From the NCBI GenBank assembly GCA_043798815.1, contig JAZDOH010000084.1, positions 1 to 10,065 on the forward strand: DNA of 10,065 nucleotides, given 5' to 3'. This DNA comes from JAZDOH01 sp043798815 (GTDB taxonomy: Bacteria > Patescibacteriota > Gracilibacteria > UM-FILTER-43-11). Numbering within the stretch: the stretch's first letter is position 1; each line of letters begins with the position of its first letter. The position numbers were made by a program, and so were the translations under genes. Positions 1 to 6,873 of this stretch are shown piece after piece. The notes beneath the pieces are model-generated. The model searched no databases and was not told the origin of the DNA. It saw only the letters and a program-made list of their open reading frames with translations.

Positions 1-326
1 ATAGCTGATTTCGAATTTTGGTCGATGGAATTAAAAACCAGCAAGAGCTCCATCGCTTGATCGGATTGGTTTTCGTCGGAGCGCCCCTCCGATGGCGGAG
101 CGTCCGCTTAGCTCGCTAATAACGTTTCAGCCAGTCAGCGAACATCGCTGGTGAAACGGGACCGCGAATAGGCGGTCACAGTGGTTTACGCTGCAAAAGC
201 GTAAGCAGGAGTTAAAGCCTGATTAGCTCGGGCAAAACGTGCACCAAGAGTTCGATAGGTGTTAGCACTTATCGGTGCGCTGGACTATTTACGGTCGGAC
301 AGCGCGACGGCCGGATGGCCCTTTTT
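1..326 (+). ncRNA. Unidentified densely structured RNA (5' end possibly outside window)
   Basis: No ORF fits here, but the stretch is packed with complementary arms: 23-29/49-55 (7 bp), 76-81/87-92 (6 bp, 5-nt loop), 95-99/103-107, 123-129/152-158 enclosing 136-141/145-150, 160-165/172-177 (6 bp), 186-192/198-204 (7 bp, loop GCAAA), 206-209/218-221 with an alternative partner for 217-221 at 229-233, 241-245/274-278 enclosing an 8-bp stem 254-261/266-273 with a TTAG loop, and 277-282/300-305. A short hairpin and T-run at 309-326 suggest the + strand and the 3' end. Size and stem density recall tmRNA, and TTAGCT-CGCTAATAA near 108-122 resembles the end of a tmRNA tag, but no T-arm (TTCRA-type loop) is present. 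The family is unassigned; a cis-acting leader is an alternative. Confidence 0.5.
309..326 (+). terminator. Weak rho-independent terminator-like hairpin
   Basis: GGCC, a 4-nt loop GGAT, GGCC, then C and five Ts. The stem has only 4 bp, so this is a weak candidate. It sits exactly where the structured RNA ends and 57 nt before the next promoter. Confidence 0.4.
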
Positions 327-382
327 GATCCCATGATCTCTTTGTCAAAACCTAGCATCCCCACGGTATTAAAGAACAGAGC

Positions 383-411
383 TTGATCATTATACCATTT
401 TTTGTTATAGT
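383..411 (+). promoter_or_regulatory. Sigma70-like extended -10 promoter P1 of the sensor kinase
   Basis: TTGATC at 383-388, 17-nt spacer, TATAGT at 406-411, with TG at 403-404 making an extended -10. The spacer contains ACCATTTTTTG (394-404), identical in sequence and position to promoter P2 at 2898-2926. The expected transcript start is near 418, only about 11 nt before the ATG, so the mRNA would be nearly leaderless. Confidence 0.65.
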
Positions 412-428
412 GCTATCCACTTTTCTGT

Positions 429-2498
429 ATGGCAAAAGCCCGTTCCAAATCACGGCCTTCATTGCCCCACTTAATCATTCCCATTTCCAAGGGAATTGGT
501 TCAGAAAAAAAGTTGAATCAAGAATACCATTCTTATTTTGAACAGTTGTTTCGAAATTATCCGGAAGCCATTGCAAGGGTCGGTGATAAGGGGCGTATTG
601 AGGATGTTAATTTGGCTTTTACGGAATTGTTTGGCTACATACCTTCTGAGGTTAAGGGCAAGATCATTGATGACCTCATCGTTCCTCCCTATTTAGCTCA
701 CGAAGCCAATTCTTTCACTCGTCAGGGGTTGCATGGGCATAAACTCAGAACAGAAACCATTCGCCAGCATAAAGACGGTCGCGAAGTCCATGTCGCCTTA
801 AAAACATTTCCTATTGTAGTCGGTGGCCAACAAATTGGCGCTTTTGCCATCTATCGTGATATTACTGATCGCAAACGGGCCGAAGAGGCTCTTGCCAAAA
901 GCGAAGAGCGCTATGCCCTTGCTTCTCATGCAACGAATGACGGGTTGTGGGATTGGGACATCGTAAAAGATGAAAAATACTACTCTCCTCGTTTTAAAGA
1001 ATTGCTTGAATTTAAGGATTGGGAAATCACAAACAAGGAATTGCAAAAAAAGCTTCCTATTTTTTTAGCTCCGGGGGAATGGAAACGGATGCAGGCAGCC
1101 CAGAAGGCTCATTTCAACCATGGTACGCCTTATAATATTGAATATGCGGTGATTTTGGCTTCAGGTGAACGACGGTGGTTTTGTTCGCGCGCTCAGGCGA
1201 TATGGGATGAAAAAACCGGCAAACCTTTACGAATGACAGGATCCATTCGCGATATTACTCGAAGAAAATTAGCTGAAGCGGAATTGGCGAATTCCAAAAA
1301 ACTTCTCCATGACATTTTGCAAGGGTCTCCCATTTCCACTTACGTGATCGATAATAATCACAAGATCATCATTTGGAACAAAGCCATGGAACGTTTAACG
1401 GGCCGTTCAGCCAAGGAAGTGATTGGCACGGATCGCCATTGGGAAGCGTTTTATCCAAAAAAACGCCCCATGGTTGTGGATTACATGATCGACGGTTTGC
1501 CCACTGCCTCCATTCTTCGTCAGCATTACTCGAATACCAAATTCCGCAAAAGCCAATTTGAAAATGGCGTGATTGGTGATGTGTTTTTTCCGAATTTTTA
1601 CGGCGGTGGCAAATGGCTGAAATTCATGATCAAGCCTTTGTACGACCTCAAAGGGAATCGGATTGGTGCGATTGAAATGGCGGAAGACATTCACCAGCAG
1701 ACACTGGATCATGAACGGGTGCTTCATTTTAATGAAGAGCTTCAAGTAAAAATTGCCGAGAAAACACGTCATTTGGAAGAGGCCAATAAGCACCTGCGTT
1801 CGCTCAACGAACTCAAAGATGAATTCATCGCCGTGACGTCCCATGAACTTCGTTCCCCACTCACGGCTGCTCGGGGCTACCTTTCGTTTTTGAATGATCC
1901 AGAGCTTTTAAACTCTCTGCCTTCCACGGCTCGCCAGTACTTCAGTAGGGCTTACAACAATGTAGAAACCCTCAATCATTTGGTGAACAACATTTTAGAT
2001 GTGTCGCGCATTGAGGGGGGTCGATTCACTCTCAACAAGGTTCAAGCGGATCTGGTGGGATTGACAAAAGGGATCATTGATAACCTTTTGATCACCGCTC
2101 GTGAAAAGCGCCTTAAAGTCCGTTTCCGGAACTTAACCGGCAGTCATAAACTGCTCATGCCGCTAGACACCGTCCGCATTCATCAAGTCATGGTGAATTT
2201 GCTCGACAATGCCATCAAATATTCCACGGAGGGAAAAACCATTACAATCTATTTAAAAAAGAAGGCTTCATGGGCAGAAGTTCACGTGCAAGACCAAGGC
2301 ATTGGCATCCCTCAAAAAGAAATTCCTAAAATTTTTGAAAAGTTTATGCAGGCAAAAAACGCGGCCGTCCGCTATAAGGGGGGGGCCGGGCTTGGATTAT
2401 TCATCGCGCAAAGAATTATTGAACTGCATGGAGGTAAAATCGAGGTAAAAAGCATTCTTCGCAAAGGAACCACTTTTATTCTTCATTTACCCTTATGA
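429..2498 (+). CDS. Soluble sensor histidine kinase with three PAS domains
   Basis: A 689-residue cytosolic two-component kinase with no membrane segment or signal peptide. PAS1 spans about 35-148 (PAC end IYRDITDRKRAEEAL), PAS2 about 160-282 (PAS_3 type, WDWD... ending GSIRDITRRKLAEAEL), and PAS3 about 290-425. PAS3 carries a W-x-x-F-Y-P-x-K-R-P block (338-347) and a GGGKWL block (392-397), a recognisable PAS subtype found in proteobacterial kinases. A coiled coil at about 428-462 leads to HisKA with phospho-acceptor His472 in SHELRSPLT. The HATPase_c domain shows N-box N590/N594, G1 D622-x-G-x-G, F-box IFEKF and G2 GGAGLGL (651-657), so all catalytic motifs are intact. The start lies just after P1 with no Shine-Dalgarno. 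The stop overlaps the receiver gene's start (ATGA), so the two are translationally coupled and are likely partners. The signal sensed is unknown. Confidence 0.95.
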   Translation: MAKARSKSRPSLPHLIIPISKGIGSEKKLNQEYHSYFEQLFRNYPEAIARVGDKGRIEDVNLAFTELFGYIPSEVKGKIIDDLIVPPYLAHEANSFTRQGLHGHKLRTETIRQHKDGREVHVALKTFPIVVGGQQIGAFAIYRDITDRKRAEEALAKSEERYALASHATNDGLWDWDIVKDEKYYSPRFKELLEFKDWEITNKELQKKLPIFLAPGEWKRMQAAQKAHFNHGTPYNIEYAVILASGERRWFCSRAQAIWDEKTGKPLRMTGSIRDITRRKLAEAELANSKKLLHDILQGSPISTYVIDNNHKIIIWNKAMERLTGRSAKEVIGTDRHWEAFYPKKRPMVVDYMIDGLPTASILRQHYSNTKFRKSQFENGVIGDVFFPNFYGGGKWLKFMIKPLYDLKGNRIGAIEMAEDIHQQTLDHERVLHFNEELQVKIAEKTRHLEEANKHLRSLNELKDEFIAVTSHELRSPLTAARGYLSFLNDPELLNSLPSTARQYFSRAYNNVETLNHLVNNILDVSRIEGGRFTLNKVQADLVGLTKGIIDNLLITAREKRLKVRFRNLTGSHKLLMPLDTVRIHQVMVNLLDNAIKYSTEGKTITIYLKKKASWAEVHVQDQGIGIPQKEIPKIFEKFMQAKNAAVRYKGGAGLGLFIAQRIIELHGGKIEVKSILRKGTTFILHLPL

Positions 2499-2908
2499 CT
2501 TTTAATCCAAAAAATATCAAAGTGTTGATCGTGGAAGACGATGAAGACATCCGCGAGATGTATTCCATCACCTTCATGAAAAAAGGGTTTACTGTGTTCA
2601 CGGCAAATGATGGCCGCGGAGCGTTGGAAAAAATTCAGAATAAAAAACCCGACATCCTCCTCCTCGACATCATGATGCCGAATGTGGACGGTTACCAGGT
2701 TCTCAAAGAGGTACGCAAAGACATGACCCGATACATTCCGGTGATCATGCTCACGAATTTGGATCCCTCTCATTTTGAACGTCATGCCCAATTTGACGAC
2801 GTGGATGAGTATCTCATCAAATCCCAATACAGCCCGTCGGAAGTTCTGCAAAAAACCATTGAAGTGATGAAAATCAACAAACTCATTCCCGAAGGCGTTG
2901 AGTTTTAG
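2495..2908 (+). CDS. Stand-alone response regulator receiver (CheY/Spo0F-like)
   Basis: A 137-residue single receiver domain with no output domain. The acidic pocket is D15/D16 (LIVEDDED), the phospho-acceptor is D58 (LLLDIMMP), with T87 (IMLTN) and K109 (YLIKS) in the switch positions, so it should be phosphorylated normally. It starts inside the kinase gene's stop codon (ATGA overlap) and has no visible Shine-Dalgarno, so it probably depends on translational coupling. With no DNA-binding or enzymatic domain, it likely acts by protein contact or as a phosphorelay intermediate. The kinase upstream is the obvious phosphodonor. A link to the partner-switching proteins immediately downstream is an inference from position. 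The last 28 nt overlap the next promoter's -35 area. Confidence 0.94.
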   Translation: MTFNPKNIKVLIVEDDEDIREMYSITFMKKGFTVFTANDGRGALEKIQNKKPDILLLDIMMPNVDGYQVLKEVRKDMTRYIPVIMLTNLDPSHFERHAQFDDVDEYLIKSQYSPSEVLQKTIEVMKINKLIPEGVEF

Positions 2909-2926
2909 ACCATTTTTTGCTATAAT
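2898..2926 (+). promoter_or_regulatory. Sigma70-like extended -10 promoter P2 of the partner-switching genes
   Basis: TTGAGT at 2898-2903 (inside the receiver gene's 3' end), 17-nt spacer, TATAAT at 2921-2926, with TG at 2918-2919. The spacer contains ACCATTTTTTG (2909-2919), the same 11-mer at the same register as in P1. The expected start is near 2933, giving a leader of about 24 nt before the ATG at 2957. Confidence 0.7.
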
Positions 2927-2956
2927 ATTAAGATATTTTATAGCTTATTTTTAGGC

Positions 2957-3742
2957 ATGGCCGACCGAATCATAGAAATCACCGTACCGGCTTACTTAAA
3001 TCTCGCCGGAATGACGCGCACCATTTCCCATGATGTGTTCCGTGAAGCTGGATTTACTGAAGCGTGGTGCAGTCGCCTAAAGTTGGTAGTTGATGAGCTG
3101 TTCATGAATGCGGTCCGCTATGGCTCCACTCCCGAAAAAAGTCTCATTCATTTCCGTTTTGTGCTGAGCGAGGGGCAGGTGGAATTTTACATTGAAGATG
3201 ATGGGACTGGTCTGGGTAAAATCAGCCCCGAAAACCTAGCGGCTTTGGTGGATCAAAATGAAAAAAATCCCGACCTTGCCCGTACGTCTGGCCGCGGGTT
3301 AGCCACCATTGCCAATTTATGGACCGATAAAGTCGTGGTGGGGAAAAGTAATTTTGGCGGCATCCGCATTGGGTTTGTAAAAAAAATAGAAACCACCCCT
3401 CCTCCGCCTCTCCCCATCGTTGTCACTTCCTCTGCCCCTCTGAGCCTGATTGCGGATGCTCCTGCCATTACCATCAAATTGAGCGGTCCTTTGGAACCCG
3501 ATCATTTGCGGGACTTGGGTCAAATCGTGGAGCAACAAATTTACCAAGCTCCCACGCGCTTCAACCTGATCCTCGATTTCAGCGATCTCGATTACATCAA
3601 CAGCATTTTCATCGGCCTTTTGGCCTCTTGGTACAACCTGGCTCATCAAAAACAAGGTGTTGTCGCCCTACAAAACACCAACGCCCCCGTCAAGGACGTT
3701 TTGGCTCTGGTGGGTCTTGATCGTATTCTCCTCATTCAATAA
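2957..3742 (+). CDS. RsbW/SpoIIAB-like serine kinase fused to a STAS domain
   Basis: 261 residues. Residues 1-142 form a GHKL ATP-binding domain of the anti-sigma kinase class: N-box E47...N51 (DELFMNAVRYG), G1 D81-D82-G-T-G (80-85), G2 SGRGLA (111-116). A Pro-rich linker (TTPPPPLP, 147-154) follows, then a STAS domain (about 168-261) with core DFSDLDYINSIFIG. In the known system RsbW-type kinases phosphorylate a separate STAS antagonist and bind a sigma factor; here kinase and a STAS domain share one chain, which is unusual. The usual DS[ST]G phosphosite reads N-S-I-F, with the first Ser (S216) kept. The domain ends abruptly at LLIQ, shorter at its C-terminus than its neighbour. Only 1 nt separates its stop from the next gene. 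A weak AGG precedes the ATG. Confidence 0.85.
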   Translation: MADRIIEITVPAYLNLAGMTRTISHDVFREAGFTEAWCSRLKLVVDELFMNAVRYGSTPEKSLIHFRFVLSEGQVEFYIEDDGTGLGKISPENLAALVDQNEKNPDLARTSGRGLATIANLWTDKVVVGKSNFGGIRIGFVKKIETTPPPPLPIVVTSSAPLSLIADAPAITIKLSGPLEPDHLRDLGQIVEQQIYQAPTRFNLILDFSDLDYINSIFIGLLASWYNLAHQKQGVVALQNTNAPVKDVLALVGLDRILLIQ

Positions 3743-3743
3743 C

Positions 3744-4094
3744 ATGCCCACTTTCATCACGCTAGAAAATCACGGGACGGAATCACTCATCGCCCACCTG
3801 AAAGGCGAAGTGGATGTGAACCAATTGCCTGATCTTGATGCGGCTCTCAAGCCCGCCCTGGCGGATCCCGGTCTTAAAACCCTTATTCTGGATTGCCGTG
3901 AACTGGAATTCATCGACAGTAAAATCGTCGGGTTCATCGCGTACCTCCGAACCACTCTTGCTAAATCCCAGCGCCAATTGTGCCTGGCGGGGCTCCAGGA
4001 AACCGTAAATGACATTTTGTCTCTGGTAGGGCTCACACAAATCATCCCCTGTTTTCCAACCGTGGAAGCCGTTTTTAATCCGATTCCCGCATGA
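3744..4094 (+). CDS. STAS-domain anti-sigma-factor antagonist (RsbV/SpoIIAA-like)
   Basis: 116 residues, one STAS domain, the normal RsbV size. The start was placed at 3744 because the protein family begins here (MPTFITLE...) and this ATG is 1 nt after the upstream stop; an earlier in-frame ATG at 3657 lies inside the upstream gene and would add unrelated residues. The core reads LILDCRELEFIDSKIVGF; the phosphosite motif is D-S-K-I rather than DS[ST]G, so only the first Ser remains. The C-terminus (NDILSLVGLTQIIPCFPTVEAV) parallels the end of the fused STAS domain upstream (KDVLALVGLDRILLIQ), which suggests duplication. Expected role: substrate of the fused kinase and of the PP2C phosphatase next door. 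Its stop overlaps that gene's start (ATGA). Whether phosphorylation controls it is uncertain. Confidence 0.88.
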   Translation: MPTFITLENHGTESLIAHLKGEVDVNQLPDLDAALKPALADPGLKTLILDCRELEFIDSKIVGFIAYLRTTLAKSQRQLCLAGLQETVNDILSLVGLTQIIPCFPTVEAVFNPIPA

Positions 4095-5275
4095 ACTTTA
4101 TCCGCAAAAGTCTCATCTACAAGGCGCTTCTCCTCTTTTCCCTCCTCATGGGGATCGTCGTGGTGTTGGCTGTGGCGCTCAAGCGGTCGGATACGGACTT
4201 GGTCAGCACCAATGTTTTTTTGATCACCATTGTCGTGGTGCTGGCGGTGGTTTTTACGGCTTTTGTGTGGGATGTGATGGTTCCCCTGAATCGCATCATG
4301 TATGAAATCCGACATCTCTTTTCGGGGAAAACCTATCGGCGTGTGGAACCGGTGACCGTCGATGAAATCGGCGAGTTCACTAATTTTTTCAATGAAATCA
4401 CCCAGGATCTTGAAAAGATTTCTTACGACATCCGCGAACGCCGTCGCATGAGCTCTGAACTCGACATCGCGGCTCAAATCCAAAAAGACGTACTGCCCAA
4501 AGAAACCCCGCCGGCCAAAGGATTGGACGTTGTGGCCCGCACGCGCACGGCCTCCGAAGTGGGAGGCGATACCTTTGATTTTCTACTTTCTCCCGATGGC
4601 AACCAACTCTTCATTTACATCGGAGACGTCACTGGGCACGGCGTGCCCGCCGGTTTGGTGATGATGATGGTGGACACATTGGTTACTGCTCTGGTTTCCC
4701 AAGGGGTTGCGGATGGCAAAACACTGATCACGCTGACGAATCAGCTCCTCACGCCGCGCATCAGCACCCGTATTTTTATGACGAACGTGATGCTGCGCTG
4801 GGATAAAGTCAGTCAAAAAATGTATTACACCGGCGCGGGCCATGAACACATTCTCGTGTATCACCAAAAAACCGAATCCGTGGACGCCATCCAATCCGGC
4901 GGCATCGCTCTCGGAATGATTCCGGACGTTTCTAAAATCGTCCAGGAAAAGGAAATCCCGCTCGAGATCGGCGACACCATCGCTCTTTACACCGACGGCA
5001 TTACCGAAGCCAAAAATCCCACGGGAGAAATGTACGGGCTCGAACGGCTGAAAAACTCCCTCCAAAAAAACGGCTACCGCCCGTCCTCAGAAAACGTGCT
5101 GGACTCAATCACCAAAGATTTTTCCCAATTCGTCGGCGAATACGTGCAAAACGACGACATCACCATGATCGTCCTCAAATACATCGGCCCCGAAGCCGAA
5201 GCCCGCAAAGTGCAATTGGTCGTGAATACGGAAAAGCCAACGAATCAGAAAAAGGAATGGAGCTGGACGGGGTAG
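4091..5275 (+). CDS. Membrane HAMP-PP2C serine phosphatase (RsbU/SpoIIE-like)
   Basis: 394 residues. Two hydrophobic helices, about 12-30 and 42-62, form a hairpin in the membrane with almost no external loop, so signal input may come from the membrane or partners rather than an outside ligand. A HAMP domain (about 62-115, with the conserved P65) and a short coiled coil (STAS-phosphatase entry helix, SELDIAAQIQKDVLP) lead to the SpoIIE-type PP2C domain (about 145-365). Metal-binding acids are visible: D160 and D163 (GGDTFDF), D179 (IGDVTGHG), D302 (YTDGITEA) and D356 (QNDDITM). The expected job is to dephosphorylate the STAS proteins encoded just upstream. The ATGA overlap indicates coupling. 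The basic tail (370-394) has no recognised function. No convincing terminator follows. Confidence 0.93.
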   Translation: MNFIRKSLIYKALLLFSLLMGIVVVLAVALKRSDTDLVSTNVFLITIVVVLAVVFTAFVWDVMVPLNRIMYEIRHLFSGKTYRRVEPVTVDEIGEFTNFFNEITQDLEKISYDIRERRRMSSELDIAAQIQKDVLPKETPPAKGLDVVARTRTASEVGGDTFDFLLSPDGNQLFIYIGDVTGHGVPAGLVMMMVDTLVTALVSQGVADGKTLITLTNQLLTPRISTRIFMTNVMLRWDKVSQKMYYTGAGHEHILVYHQKTESVDAIQSGGIALGMIPDVSKIVQEKEIPLEIGDTIALYTDGITEAKNPTGEMYGLERLKNSLQKNGYRPSSENVLDSITKDFSQFVGEYVQNDDITMIVLKYIGPEAEARKVQLVVNTEKPTNQKKEWSWTG

Positions 5276-5751
5276 AAACCATATACGATCTTATAACGAT
5301 TCTGTATTGGTTCGGGATGTCAGGCGCCTAGGAATGTTTTATCCACAAGACCCTTTGCAGCAAATTAAGGCGCGAAACGTGCGAATTGGCCTCGTATCCT
5401 CGATGGCCAATCTCCGTCAAATGTTGTCGCCACAGGTTCTGTTGCAATAGGCACTAGCCTATCTGCTCCAGAACCGTTAGCAGCAGATGATGCCCTCTCC
5501 GTTGGCGGTGTTAGACTTAGGCTCATATTAAGTGTGCGCCCCAACACTTCTTCAACAGCCTCGCGTTCAGCGCCGACAGCTCTTACCGCTTCTTCACGGC
5601 CTGAAACACGTTCTACGGATATATGATTAGTGCTCAAAACGTCCGCGATTCGCGTTGTCTCATCGGGATCTCCAGTGATAATTAGTAACCCTTCTGCATT
5701 TGGCATATGTTGGTGAAATTAGAAAATAAGGATGTTTATTGTATATGGTTT
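5276..5751. repeat. 11-bp inverted repeat bracketing a 476-bp interval
   Basis: AAACCATATAC at 5276-5286, directly after the phosphatase stop codon, is the exact reverse complement of GTATATGGTTT at 5741-5751 in the 3' end of the glycosyltransferase gene. The interval holds the small minus-strand gene and otherwise no recognisable feature; AGGCGCCT at 5321-5328 is a short palindrome. No target duplication is evident, so a mobile element is not established, and the match could be chance in AT-rich sequence. Confidence 0.3.
5365..5706 (-). CDS. Small hypothetical protein, possibly a receiver-domain remnant
   Basis: 113 residues, not assigned to a family. The N-terminus (LLIITGDPDETTRIADVL, then NHISVERVSGREEAVRAV) can be read as strand-helix-strand-helix of a receiver-type fold, with GDPDE in place of the acidic pair. 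The remainder (RTLNMSLSLTPPTERASS...) lacks a phospho-Asp strand and looks unstructured, so it would be a fragment or only a chance resemblance. It lies 29 nt downstream of the glycosyltransferase gene on the same strand and may be cotranscribed. No Shine-Dalgarno precedes the ATG, in line with its neighbours. It sits inside an inverted-repeat-bracketed interval. Whether it is expressed is uncertain. Confidence 0.45.
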   Translation of the reverse strand: MPNAEGLLIITGDPDETTRIADVLSTNHISVERVSGREEAVRAVGAEREAVEEVLGRTLNMSLSLTPPTERASSAANGSGADRLVPIATEPVATTFDGDWPSRIRGQFARFAP

Positions 5752-6818
5752 TTCAAAACATTCAATGTCTTCTTCGCACATTCTTCCCACGAATAGCGGG
5801 CGAGGATTTGGGTGTAGGCATTGGTGGGGGGTGGATTGTTAGCCACGCGAGTCATTTGGCTTATCAATTCTTCGATACTAGATGGGTCAAAAAATAACGC
5901 CGCTTCTCCGGCGACTTCACGCGAGGCGTGGATGTCTGAAGCGATGATTGGCAGATTAAACTCCATGGCTTCGAGCAGTGGGAATCCGAATCCTTCGTAA
6001 AGGGATGGAAAAATAAAAGCAGAAGCGTTTTTTAGGAGTTCAATTTTAACCGCTTCGTTCACATAGCCGAGTAACTCGATGGCGGAATTTTGCTTGGTGG
6101 CCGCGAGTATTTTGTAGCTACCAACGCCGGGTTTGCCGGCAAGCGCTAGTTTCCATTCGGGATTGGTTTGATGGAATTGATTGAACGCCTGGATGAGCGT
6201 GAGGAGATTCTTTTTTCGCTCAATTCGGCCGAGGAATAAGAAATAGGGATGATTTGTAACGGGGGGACTCTTCGCTGCGCTCAGAGTGACACTGAGGGGG
6301 GAGTAACCATGCGGAATCACCATTACTTTAGCTGGATCGCATTTGTACCACTTGATTAAATCGTCTTTGGTCACTTGCGAGGGCACGATGATTTTTTTAG
6401 CACTTTTGCAGGCGAATCGTGCGCCCCAGTCCAAATACAAGCGAGAGAGCAGTGAGTAACATTCCGGAAATCGTTTAAACGCCACGTCATGAATCGTGAT
6501 GACTGTGTTTGCCGGATGGACGATTGGCATTTGGTGCGAAGGGACGAAAAGTGTCGAGTCGGGAGTGATTGAGGTGGCCCCTCGCCGCCGCACTCCTCGG
6601 GAAGACAATAAAACCTCACAGCTCAGCCTTACCTGCGTCCACAAACGTGGAAAGGGGAGGATGAGTTGCGGAACATCAAGCGGCACACGTCGCGGACTCA
6701 CCAAAGTGGTTTGCTCCGGCGCCAATTTTGCCAACGCATTGATCAGATGGAAAGAATAATTTTCCACTCCCGTGCGATGCGGCGTGTTGTTGTAGCGACT
6801 TGCGTCTACGAAGATCAT
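5736..6818 (-). CDS. GT4-family glycosyltransferase (GT-B fold)
   Basis: 360 residues, normal for a compact GT4 enzyme that transfers a sugar from a nucleotide-sugar donor to a glycan or lipid acceptor. The N-terminal acceptor half shows the glycine/acceptor loop (NTPHRTGVENYS, 11-22) and ITIHDVAFKRFPE. The C-terminal donor half starts at YFLFLGRIERKKN (192-204; R198/K203 contact the donor phosphates in the family) and carries the E-x7-E motif, E275...E283, in YEGFGFPLLEAME. There is no membrane segment, so it is cytosolic or peripheral. The linker (173-187, PLSVTLSAAKSPPV) is encoded by a repeat-like insert. It is divergent from the PUR-like gene, and no Shine-Dalgarno is seen. Donor and acceptor cannot be told from sequence; no other glycan genes are in the window. 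Confidence 0.93.
   Translation of the reverse strand: MIFVDASRYNNTPHRTGVENYSFHLINALAKLAPEQTTLVSPRRVPLDVPQLILPFPRLWTQVRLSCEVLLSSRGVRRRGATSITPDSTLFVPSHQMPIVHPANTVITIHDVAFKRFPECYSLLSRLYLDWGARFACKSAKKIIVPSQVTKDDLIKWYKCDPAKVMVIPHGYSPLSVTLSAAKSPPVTNHPYFLFLGRIERKKNLLTLIQAFNQFHQTNPEWKLALAGKPGVGSYKILAATKQNSAIELLGYVNEAVKIELLKNASAFIFPSLYEGFGFPLLEAMEFNLPIIASDIHASREVAGEAALFFDPSSIEELISQMTRVANNPPPTNAYTQILARYSWEECAKKTLNVLKNHIQ
6261..6302 (-). repeat. Short interspersed-repeat-like insert inside the glycosyltransferase gene
   Basis: Read on the minus strand it contains CACTCTGAGCGCAGCGAAGA, matching the widespread small repeat of the form 'GTCA-TTCTGAGCGnAGCGAAGAATC' known from many bacterial genomes. It is framed by G-runs (GGGGGGA on both sides) and contains a near-palindrome, CTCAG...CTGAG. 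It encodes linker residues about 173-187 without breaking the reading frame. Confidence 0.55.
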
Positions 6819-6828
6819 TGATTAGAAT
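6800..6828 (+). promoter_or_regulatory. Probable promoter of the PUR-like gene
   Basis: TTGCGT at 6800-6805, 17-nt spacer, TAGAAT at 6823-6828. The expected start is near 6835, about 20 nt before the ATG. It overlaps the first codons of the divergent glycosyltransferase gene. Confidence 0.4.
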
Positions 6829-6844
6829 GGTCACACTTATTTTA

Positions 6845-6873
6845 ACTTTATTCTTATGGACGGCGATTATCAA
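6845..6873 (-). promoter_or_regulatory. Probable promoter of the glycosyltransferase gene
   Basis: On the minus strand TTGATA (6868-6873), 17-nt spacer, TAAAGT (6845-6850). The expected start is near 6838, about 20 nt before the ATG at 6818. The -35 box lies inside the first codons of the PUR-like gene, so each of the two divergent promoters lies in the other's transcribed start. Confidence 0.35.

Noticed and set aside
1..326. Call of tmRNA for the first structured region
   Set aside because: The tag-like TTAGCT-CGCTAATAA would encode a Val-Arg-Leu-Ala-Arg end rather than an Ala-rich one, and there is no T-arm, acceptor stem or CCA end up to the next gene.
3657..3743. Extended N-terminus for the free STAS protein
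   Set aside because: The extra residues overlap the upstream gene in another frame and do not resemble a STAS domain; the ATG at 3744 gives the usual family length.
3770..4483. 237-codon minus-strand ORF across the STAS and phosphatase genes
   Set aside because: It is antisense to two confidently assigned genes, spans their junction and has His/Arg-rich shadow composition with no family resemblance.
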